From: Ruegeria meonggei
GTDB taxonomy: Bacteria > Pseudomonadota > Alphaproteobacteria > Rhodobacterales > Rhodobacteraceae
Assembly (NCBI RefSeq): GCF_900172215.1
Contig: NZ_FWFP01000004.1
Span: forward strand, 248,001 to 312,000
Direction: 5' to 3'
DNA length: 64,000 nucleotides
Part shown: piece after piece, positions 57,441 to 64,000 of the stretch
How positions within the stretch are numbered: position 1 is the first letter of the stretch
Layout: the number at the start of each line of letters is the position of its first letter
The notes under the pieces: generated by a model
Databases searched by the model: none
What the model was told of the DNA's origin: nothing
Seen by the model: the letters and a program-made list of their open reading frames with translations, nothing else
Translations under genes and position numbers: made by a program

Positions 57441-58501
57441 CGCCCCTGCCCTGTCACTTCGCGGATCAGTCCGCGCCTGGTGAATCGGTCGATGTTGCGT
57501 TGCACCGCCGCACGCGATGCCTGAGTCAATTCTTCCGCCAATGGAGCTGACACCATCGGCCATGCGGTCAGAGCATCGATCAGCTGGGGTGGTGTCCTGC
57601 CACTTAGCCCGCTGGTCGCCTCGCGGGCACGTTTGTCCCAGGTTTTGACTCGATCCAGGTGCAGCAATGCTGCCAGCGCTGCCTGCCCTGCCCCTTTGAT
57701 CCAGGCCGAGAGTTTTTCGTCAACATCTCCCATCCCGCGCAGCGCACCCGGACCGGACAGGGCCAGCGGCATAAACAATGCCCCGCCCCGTCCCATCGTT
57801 GCCGCATGCCGGGCCGCGATGATCGCAGCCTCAGTATCCTGACCGATGCCCTGTGACAGCGCACGCCAGGCGTGAAACCCAATCGCGGCCTGAGTGACCG
57901 GATGCAACCCGTCGGCGTTGCCCATCACTTCGGCCAGATCAGCCACCGCTTCGGGCACGGTCTCAATCCCTTGCGCCATCCGGTCCAGGAAAGCAGTTAG
58001 ACCGACGGCCCAGCCTCCTTCCGACGGGCCCGGCCCCGAAGTCAGGCGCCGCACAGCCCAACCTGCGCGAAACAAGGCCTGGACATCGTCGCTGGTGGCG
58101 CCAATCCGCAGGCCAGTCCACAAAGCCAGACGATCCACACTGATCCGGTCGCCGGTCCACCAGCCCAGATCCGATACATCCATCAGGGCCAGTCGGTGAG
58201 TCCACCCCTGTGGCCCGGCCCGCAAACGTTCATCCAGCGCGCCAAAGGTGGCGGCCAGATCTGCCAACTCATAAGACAGCTCTGATTGCGCAGCCCGCCA
58301 ATCCCGCGGATCAAACAGCTGCCGTTGGTTCGCTTTGGGACCGGACAAGAAGAAATCATCACCCGCGTCTTCGTCCTCGGGCGGCAGAAACCAAAGATCG
58401 TCCTCGTCAGGCGGGTCCGTGTCATAGATACTGGGAGGACCAACCGCATCGGCGTCCTCATCCGGATCAGGTTTGACAGGCTTCGTCGTCATGCACGGCA
58501 T
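57413..58501 (-). CDS. HTH protein resembling the RHE_PE00001/DUF1612 family
   Basis: 362 residues from ATG 58501; ATG 58492 is as good. Residues 1-50 are acidic and disordered-looking (DPDEDADAV, PPDEDDLWFLPPEDED). The middle is helical, with QGWTHRLALMDVSDLGWWTGD and FRAGWAVRRLTSGPG, echoing rhizobial RHE_PE00001 proteins. The C-terminus looks like a winged helix (ASRAAVQRNIDRFTRRGLIREVTGQGRYRVW). Probably DNA-binding. Family placement is from memory and uncertain; no specific function can be given. Tail-to-tail overlap with the LysR gene. Confidence 0.65.
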   Translation of the reverse strand: MPCMTTKPVKPDPDEDADAVGPPSIYDTDPPDEDDLWFLPPEDEDAGDDFFLSGPKANQRQLFDPRDWRAAQSELSYELADLAATFGALDERLRAGPQGWTHRLALMDVSDLGWWTGDRISVDRLALWTGLRIGATSDDVQALFRAGWAVRRLTSGPGPSEGGWAVGLTAFLDRMAQGIETVPEAVADLAEVMGNADGLHPVTQAAIGFHAWRALSQGIGQDTEAAIIAARHAATMGRGGALFMPLALSGPGALRGMGDVDEKLSAWIKGAGQAALAALLHLDRVKTWDKRAREATSGLSGRTPPQLIDALTAWPMVSAPLAEELTQASRAAVQRNIDRFTRRGLIREVTGQGRYRVWTAAL

Positions 58502-58551
58502 ATTTCGGGCATTTGCTCTGGTTCACAAGGCGATTCTGCTCCCCTGCGCTG

Positions 58552-59298
58552 TCAGCCTGCGAAAGTTGTGGTCAGGATGTCCAGCTGCCCATCCAGATCA
58601 GTCTGGTCACTGCTGCCGATCAACATGTACCCAAAGCCGTCTTGCGCCCAAGTCGCGGTGGCGAGGCCGCTCAGCACAGCCTCGTTCACGTCCTTGTTCG
58701 GCGCGCCTTCACCCTGTCGGATTACACAGAAGGCAAAAGGCTGTCCCTGCGCGTCTGCAAAAACGACCTGAACCAGCGGCTTACCTTTGAATGACAAGGT
58801 TTGCGCGCGTTTCAGCTCCATTCCCGGCAGCGCCTCCAGTGCTTCGCGGTTCAGAGACCGCCCAAGACGCTCTTCGGCATGCGCGAACTGAACGTCCAAA
58901 GCCTCGGGCGAGGTGTCCAGCACTGCGATCGTGTCAGGCGCATAAAGCGACTGGTAAATCGCGGCCTGCTGCGCCCACCCCATCGGGGCCGGGCGCGTGG
59001 CCCAGAATGTCGCCGATACCGCCACAACCGCGACCGAGGCCGCGACAGCCAGCAACCGCAACGCGCTACCTGCGGGTGGAACCGGGGCAGCGGTTAGCGG
59101 ATCAGGCAAATCTATCTGTGGCGCTGCAGCAGGCAATTGATCGAACACGCCGTGCACCACTGGTGCAAACGGGTCCAGCGCCATCAGGCGCTGTTCCAGT
59201 TCGGGGTCAGCCTCAACCGCGCTTTCGATTGCGCCAGCCTCGACCTCCTCCAGATTTCCTACCAGATACGCCATCAGCGTCTCATCGGAAAACGTCAT
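58552..59298 (-). CDS. Anti-sigma factor (membrane-anchored)
   Basis: 248 residues. The N-terminal 70 residues are acidic (ETLMAYLVGNLEEVEAGAIE), like the sigma-binding domain of anti-sigma factors. A single membrane helix lies at about 82-102 (LRLLAVAASVAVVAVSATFW), then a periplasmic domain. No HxxxCxxC zinc motif. Its ATG overlaps the stop of the ECF sigma gene, which it should restrain. Confidence 0.82.
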   Translation of the reverse strand: MTFSDETLMAYLVGNLEEVEAGAIESAVEADPELEQRLMALDPFAPVVHGVFDQLPAAAPQIDLPDPLTAAPVPPAGSALRLLAVAASVAVVAVSATFWATRPAPMGWAQQAAIYQSLYAPDTIAVLDTSPEALDVQFAHAEERLGRSLNREALEALPGMELKRAQTLSFKGKPLVQVVFADAQGQPFAFCVIRQGEGAPNKDVNEAVLSGLATATWAQDGFGYMLIGSSDQTDLDGQLDILTTTFAG

Positions 59299-59831
59299 TT
59301 GCCACTCCGTCGACCGGCGTCTGCCGCGTCATGCTGCATCACGGTTTTTAGTTTCTGCCGGGCGTTGGATAGCCGGCTCATGATAGTTCCTATCGGCACT
59401 TCCAGCAACGCGGCGGCTTCGCGGTAACTATAGCCCTCGACGAACACAAGCATAACCGTTTCTCGTTGCGCTTCTGGCAGTTGCATTACTTCTGTAAACA
59501 CCTCAGCGGCGTAAATATTCGTTTCTGAATCAGGCCCGGACGCAATTAATTCCGCCTCGGGCGTTACAGACAGCGCCTGCGCCCTGCGGACCGAGCGTGA
59601 GCGCACTTCATTCAGCCAGATCGACCGGCAGATCGTCATCAGCCAGCTGTCCAGCCGATCATAAGAAGTAACTTGATGGTGACGCTCCAGCGCGCGCACG
59701 CAGGTGGATTGCAACAGATCGTCTGCCACGTCCGAAGCCCCGGACAGCGCAAGCCCAAACCGCCAGACGCGTCTTGAATGCGTCTGAATCGCGCCGCGCA
59801 CGGCCTGTTCTGAACTAATTTCGCCGCCCAT
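59295..59831 (-). CDS. ECF-type RNA polymerase sigma factor
   Basis: 178 residues from ATG 59831; ATG 59897 would add 22 residues and no start has a strong ribosome site. Region 2 covers about 12-80 (SRRVWRFGLALSGASDVADDLLQST, DSWLMTICRSIWLNEVR). Region 4 covers 115-165 (LPEAQRETVMLVFVEGYSYREAAALLEVPIGTIMSRLSNARQKL). Co-translated with its anti-sigma and divergent from the YceI-cytochrome c gene, a likely target. Confidence 0.9.
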   Translation of the reverse strand: MGGEISSEQAVRGAIQTHSRRVWRFGLALSGASDVADDLLQSTCVRALERHHQVTSYDRLDSWLMTICRSIWLNEVRSRSVRRAQALSVTPEAELIASGPDSETNIYAAEVFTEVMQLPEAQRETVMLVFVEGYSYREAAALLEVPIGTIMSRLSNARQKLKTVMQHDAADAGRRSGK

Positions 59832-59915
59832 CGAATAATTCACGACCTGTGTGTGTTTGTTTTTCACGGACCGGGCCCGCGGGGTCAGGACTGACATAAC
59901 CCGCGGAGGAAAGAA

Positions 59916-60854
59916 ATGAAACTTCTGTTGAAAGCGCTCACGATTGCGTCGGCGATTGTTGCAACTCCGGTACTTGCCACGGGCTGGACGCTGTCCCCCG
60001 AAGGATCGCATCTGGCCTACGGCACGATCAAAAAAAACACTGTGGGTGAAGTCAATTCTTTCACCGGACTCAGCGGGCATGTCACCCCGGACGGCAAGGT
60101 CGAGATTGAGATCGACCTCTCTTCGATTGAAACAAATATCGACATCCGCAACGATCGGATGATCGAATATGTGTTCCGCAAGGCTGGTTCGGCGTCATTG
60201 ACCGCCGAGTTTGACATGGCCGAGGTTTCGGGTCTTGGGGTTGGCGAAACCACCAATGTTGACGCCGAGACCACGCTAAGGCTGGCCGGCACAGCCGTCG
60301 CCTTCGACGCCGAGATGTTCGTGGCCCGCCTGTCCGAGACCACGGTTATGGTGACCACCAACGATATGGTTTTTCTCAGCACCGAAGATGCCGGGGTAAA
60401 TGCCGGCGTTGATAAGTTGATGGAGCTGGCCAACCTGCCCGGTATCACCCGGACCGTGCCCGTGACCGCGCGACTGATCTTTAACATCGGTGAGAAAAAA
60501 GCTGAGGCCGCAACAGCCGACCCCGTTGCCGTGGCCGCGGTCGAAGGAGACATCAAGGCAGGTAAAAAGGTCTTTCGCAAATGCAAGGCCTGCCATCAGG
60601 TGAAGGAGGGTCGAAATGGTGTGGGACCTTCGTTGCATGGCATCATCGGTGCGTCAGTTGGTCAGGCCGAAGGTTTCAAATACTCTGCCCCCATGGCAGG
60701 CTCAGGCATTGTCTGGACACCCGAAAGCCTGACCGCGTTTCTGGTTGACCCCAAAGGCACCATCCCTGGCAACAAGATGCAATTCCCCGGCCTGAAGAAA
60801 GACGACGACATTACCAACGTCATCGCCTATCTGCAGGATGTAGGGCAGGAATGA
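59916..60854 (+). CDS. YceI-cytochrome c fusion protein
   Basis: 312 residues from ATG 59916 with GGAGG upstream. A signal peptide covers 1-21. YceI lipocalin-like barrel at 22-190 (WTLSPEGSHLAYGTIKKN, TFTG-like SFTGLSGHV). An Ala-rich linker then leads to a class I cytochrome c domain at about 205-310, with CKACH at 223-227 and axial Met288 (GNKMQFPG). Periplasmic. The barrel could bind an isoprenoid or quinone and the heme could move electrons, but the role is not established. Divergent from an ECF sigma/anti-sigma pair. Confidence 0.88.
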   Translation: MKLLLKALTIASAIVATPVLATGWTLSPEGSHLAYGTIKKNTVGEVNSFTGLSGHVTPDGKVEIEIDLSSIETNIDIRNDRMIEYVFRKAGSASLTAEFDMAEVSGLGVGETTNVDAETTLRLAGTAVAFDAEMFVARLSETTVMVTTNDMVFLSTEDAGVNAGVDKLMELANLPGITRTVPVTARLIFNIGEKKAEAATADPVAVAAVEGDIKAGKKVFRKCKACHQVKEGRNGVGPSLHGIIGASVGQAEGFKYSAPMAGSGIVWTPESLTAFLVDPKGTIPGNKMQFPGLKKDDDITNVIAYLQDVGQE

Positions 60855-60935
60855 CCCCTGCCCGTTGAAATGCGGTTTCCCTGCCCTCTCTGCCGCGCTA
60901 TCCCTTGTCTCACCTCAGAAAAGGGAGAGCGGGGC

Positions 60936-61958
60936 ATGAGCGAGACGGTCAAACTGACATTGGATGAGATTCAGGAGCTGAGCCTGACCATCCTGACCAA
61001 ATCCGGCTTTGGTCCCGATCACGCCCAGGCCATTGCCGATTTGCTGACCACCTGTCAGATCGACGACTGCCAGTCCCACGGCCTGTTTCGCCTGTTCATG
61101 TGTGCCCAGACCATGCGCACTGGCAAGGTGGACGGGAATGCCAAACCGATCGTTGCGCCGTCCGACGACGCCGTTGTGCGGGTGGACGCACAGGGCGGCA
61201 TGTCATTGTTGGCGTTTGATCTGGCTCTGCCCATTCTGATCGAAAAGACCCGAACACATGGAATCGCCGCGATGGCCATCAACCGGTGTTTTCATTTCTC
61301 GGCGCTCTGGCCCGAAGTAGAAAGCCTGTCTGCGGCCGGTCTGGCCGCGATGGCGATGGTGCCTAGCCACGCCTGGGTTGCACCCGCCGGGGGCACACGG
61401 GGCAGCCTTGGCACCAACCCGCTGGCCTTCAGTTGGCCGCGCCAAGGCAAGGATCCGTTCACCTTCGACTTTGCTACCAGCGCAGTTGCTCGGGGCGAGA
61501 TCGAGCTTTACCGCCGCGCAGGCAAGCCTTTGCCCGACGGTATCGCCCTCGACAAAGATGGCAACCCGACAACCGACCCGACCGCGGCCATGGACGGCGC
61601 AATGCTGACCTTTGGCAGCTACAAAGGGTCCGCGCTGTCGATCATGATCGAACTTTTGGCTGGGCCGTTGATTGACGATCTGACCAGTTTGGAAAGCCTG
61701 GAGTTCGATGGCGGCACAGCCGGTGCACCCTATCACGGCGAAATCATCCTCGCCTTTGACCCTTCCCGGTTCAGCGGCGGACGGGTGGCGGAAAACGACG
61801 CCCGTGCCGAGCGTTTATTTGCCGACATCACCGAACAGGGGGCCCGCCTACCTTCGCAACGCCGTTTTGCGGCGCGTGCGCAAAACACCGCCCGCGGATA
61901 TGTCGAGATCGCCAAAACTCTGCACGACGACTTGATGGCCCTGAAGGATCAGGCCTAA
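60936..61958 (+). CDS. Ldh-family NAD(P)-dependent oxidoreductase (malate/L-lactate dehydrogenase family)
   Basis: 340 residues from ATG 60936 with GGGAGAG upstream; an in-frame ATG at 60870 gives 22 more residues without family character. It has the family's SHGLFRLFMC (substrate His), AINRCFHFSALWPEVE and the nucleotide-site stretch GTNPLAFSWPR, and the late FGSYKGSALSIMIELLAG. Members reduce 2-oxo acids or cyclic imines such as piperideine-2-carboxylate; the substrate here cannot be told. Confidence 0.87.
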   Translation: MSETVKLTLDEIQELSLTILTKSGFGPDHAQAIADLLTTCQIDDCQSHGLFRLFMCAQTMRTGKVDGNAKPIVAPSDDAVVRVDAQGGMSLLAFDLALPILIEKTRTHGIAAMAINRCFHFSALWPEVESLSAAGLAAMAMVPSHAWVAPAGGTRGSLGTNPLAFSWPRQGKDPFTFDFATSAVARGEIELYRRAGKPLPDGIALDKDGNPTTDPTAAMDGAMLTFGSYKGSALSIMIELLAGPLIDDLTSLESLEFDGGTAGAPYHGEIILAFDPSRFSGGRVAENDARAERLFADITEQGARLPSQRRFAARAQNTARGYVEIAKTLHDDLMALKDQA

Positions 61959-62020
61959 CCCCTTCCCCTTGGCGAATTGGCTGGTTATGAAGTCCCTCCG
62001 GACATTTTCAGGAGGCCCCA

Positions 62021-64000
62021 TTGGACCGCATCGCCCGCACCATCGCCACCGAGATTAAAGCCCGCCCTGAACAGGTCGGCGCCGCGGTCAAACTGCTGGA
62101 CGAAGGGGCCACCGTACCCTTTGTCGCGCGCTACCGCAAAGAGGCGACCGGCGGATTGGACGACACGCAACTACGCACCCTGTCCGACCGGCTGACCTAT
62201 ATGCGGGAACTGGACGCGCGGCGCAGCACTATTTTGGGGTCAATCAAAGACCAGGGCAAGCTGACCGACGATCTGGCGAAGTCCATCGCACAGGCGGATA
62301 CCAAGGCGCAGCTGGAAGACATCTACCTGCCCTACAAACCCAAGCGCCGCACCAAGGCGATGATCGCACGGGAAAACGGGTTGGAGCCTTTGGCCGATGC
62401 AATCCTTGCAGACCGGTCCGCCGAGCCGGAAACTCTGGCGCAGGGCTATGTGACCGAATTGGTCCCTACAACCAAGGACGCCCTAAACGGCGCGCGCGAT
62501 ATCATCACCGAACAGCTGACTGAGAACGCCGGCCTCTTGGGTGAGCTGCGCCGCTTCATGCAGCGCGAGGCGATGCTGACATCGAAAGTGATCGACGGCA
62601 AAGAACAGGAAGGCGCGAAATTCAGCGACTATTTCAGCCATTCCGAGCTGTGGTCCAAGACCCCATCGCATCGTGCTTTGGCCATGCTGCGGGCATCGAA
62701 AGAGGGGATCGTAACGCTGGACATCGCGCCCGAGCCCGATTCTGGTGCAGCCCGCGCCGAATCCATCGTGGCCGCCCATCTCCACACACGCAGCGAGGCC
62801 CCCGGCGACAAGTGGCTGCGCAAGGTGGCGGGATGGACTTGGCGGGTGAAACTGTCTCTGTCGATGATGGTCGAGCTGATGGCCGACCTGCGTAGTCGGG
62901 CGCAGGATGAGGCAATTCAAGTATTTTCTCGCAATCTCAAGGACTTATTGTTTTCTGCCCCGGCCGGAGCCCGGGCGACACTGGGCTTAGATCCAGGAAT
63001 TCGGACCGGTGTCAAAGCTGCTGTGGTCGATGCTACGGGCAAAGTACTCGCGACCGAGACGGTGTACCCATTTCAGCCCAAGAACGATTTGCGTGGCGCC
63101 CAGGCAAGCCTTCTGAACCTGATCGCCCGCCACAGCATCGAACTCATCGCTATTGGCAACGGTACTGCCAGCCGTGAGACTGAAAAGCTGGTCGGTGACA
63201 CTCTGAAACTGCTGCCCAAATCCGTCACCAGCCCCACCAAGGTTATCGTATCTGAGGCTGGTGCTTCGGTCTATTCCGCCTCGGAACTGGCTGCGCGTGA
63301 ATTTCCTGATTTGGACGTTTCACTGCGCGGAGCGGTCTCGATCGCCCGGCGGTTGCAGGACCCGTTGGCCGAGTTGGTCAAGATCGAACCTAAGTCCATC
63401 GGCGTCGGCCAATATCAGCACGATGTCGACCAACATCGGTTGTCTCAATCTTTGGCATCCGTGATTGAGGATGTGGTGAATGCCGTCGGCGTCGATCTGA
63501 ATACGGCCTCGGCCCCCCTCCTCTCTCATGTGTCGGGTCTGGGGCCTGGATTGGCCGATTCCATTGTTGCCCATCGCGACCTGAACGGCGCGTTTCATTC
63601 CCGCAAGGATTTGCTGAAAGTCGCCCGCCTAGGGCCCCGGGCTTATGAGCAATCTGCCGGGTTTTTGCGCATTCGCAACGGGTCAGAGCCACTCGACGCA
63701 TCTTCGGTGCACCCCGAAGCGTACGGCGTCGCAAGTCGTATTGTGGCTGCCTGCGGCCGCGACATTCGGCAGATCATGGGACATGACGGAGTTCTGAAAG
63801 GTCTGCGGGCCGAGCAGTTTGTCAACGAAACCTTTGGCCTACCTACGGTGCGTGATATCTTTGCTGAGTTGGAAAAACCTGGCCGTGATCCGCGCCCAAG
63901 TTTTGTGACCGCGAGCTTCACAGACGGCATTGAAACCATCACCGACTTGAAACCCGGTATGGTGCTGGAAGGCACCGTTACCAACGTTGCAGCGTTTGGC
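62021..64000 (+). CDS. tex: Tex-family RNA-binding transcription accessory protein, 3' end outside window
   Basis: 660 codons from TTG 62021 (AGGAGG 7 bases upstream) with no stop before the window end. N-terminal Tex domain (VPFVARYRKEATGGLDDTQL, LEDIYLPYKPKRRTKAMIA), YqgF-like nuclease-fold domain near 325 (LGLDPGIRTGVKAAVVD), helix-hairpin-helix region (SHVSGLGPGLADSIVAHRD), and the first strands of the S1 domain (PGMVLEGTVTNVAAFG). Tex is a conserved nucleic-acid-binding protein that affects transcription. About 110-130 residues are missing if it has the usual length. Confidence 0.95.
   Translation, partial: MDRIARTIATEIKARPEQVGAAVKLLDEGATVPFVARYRKEATGGLDDTQLRTLSDRLTYMRELDARRSTILGSIKDQGKLTDDLAKSIAQADTKAQLEDIYLPYKPKRRTKAMIARENGLEPLADAILADRSAEPETLAQGYVTELVPTTKDALNGARDIITEQLTENAGLLGELRRFMQREAMLTSKVIDGKEQEGAKFSDYFSHSELWSKTPSHRALAMLRASKEGIVTLDIAPEPDSGAARAESIVAAHLHTRSEAPGDKWLRKVAGWTWRVKLSLSMMVELMADLRSRAQDEAIQVFSRNLKDLLFSAPAGARATLGLDPGIRTGVKAAVVDATGKVLATETVYPFQPKNDLRGAQASLLNLIARHSIELIAIGNGTASRETEKLVGDTLKLLPKSVTSPTKVIVSEAGASVYSASELAAREFPDLDVSLRGAVSIARRLQDPLAELVKIEPKSIGVGQYQHDVDQHRLSQSLASVIEDVVNAVGVDLNTASAPLLSHVSGLGPGLADSIVAHRDLNGAFHSRKDLLKVARLGPRAYEQSAGFLRIRNGSEPLDASSVHPEAYGVASRIVAACGRDIRQIMGHDGVLKGLRAEQFVNETFGLPTVRDIFAELEKPGRDPRPSFVTASFTDGIETITDLKPGMVLEGTVTNVAAFG

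Overview
The window is high-GC, densely packed alphaproteobacterial DNA, and the gene set points to a Rhodobacteraceae (Roseobacter-group) chromosome. Indicators are the UxaA/sugar-ABC set, bo3-type quinol oxidase, YceI-cytochrome c fusion, adenylate cyclase-TolB-TPR protein, DUF2793 protein, TTG/GTG starts and frequent ATGA gene overlaps. No rRNA, tRNA or CRISPR array was recognised. Assignments come from reading translated motifs and remembered family features; no database search was run.

Layout. 1-5.6 kb: a divergent GntR regulator and a sugar-acid operon (UxaA-type dehydratase, then ATPase, permease and binding protein of a sugar ABC importer), ending in a hairpin. 5.7-8.3 kb: a GNAT acetyltransferase and a class III cyclase-TolB-TPR protein. 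8.3-13.2 kb: the most unusual part, a four-gene minus-strand cluster of YcaO, TfuA, an HEIGH zinc metalloprotease and a 282-residue protein ending in seven exact VSGAR repeats. It looks like an uncharacterised YcaO-TfuA (thioamide-type) RiPP pathway with a repeated core. 13.4-20 kb: a decayed IS30 transposase, an intact type I secretion ATPase/adaptor pair, then a deletion scar where an RTX/dockerin gene and a second secretion ATPase are both missing their 5' ends, then an intact second adaptor. 20-26.4 kb: an MsbA-like exporter, a response regulator/hybrid kinase pair and a sulfatase-superfamily hydrolase resembling phosphonate monoester hydrolase.

26.6-30.6 kb: an Mla-type lipid transport operon (STAS-MlaE, MlaF, MlaD, auxiliary lipoprotein). 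30.6-33.1 kb: an ECF sigma factor with a von Willebrand factor A membrane protein. 33.2-35.7 kb: an FMN glutamate-synthase-like protein and two tandem CrcB fluoride channel subunits. 35.7-42.3 kb: cyoABCD followed by emrAB on one strand. 42.4-49.4 kb: an MltB-type lytic transglycosylase and an oligopeptide ABC importer (oppA, B, C and a fused DF ATPase).

49.7-55.5 kb: nucleotide-sugar genes (galU, fcl, gmd, ugd) that would supply UDP-glucose, UDP-glucuronate and GDP-fucose for surface polysaccharide, with a frameshifted DUF2793 phage-tail-like gene among them. 55.5-64 kb: a phytanoyl-CoA dioxygenase-like protein divergent from a LysR regulator, an HTH protein of uncertain family, an ECF sigma/anti-sigma pair divergent from a YceI-cytochrome c fusion, an Ldh-family dehydrogenase and the 5' part of tex, which runs off the window.

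The 8.3-20 kb stretch has the marks of an accessory island (IS remnant, broken genes, secretion systems, specialised peptide modification). Most of the rest looks like ordinary chromosomal metabolism and transport.
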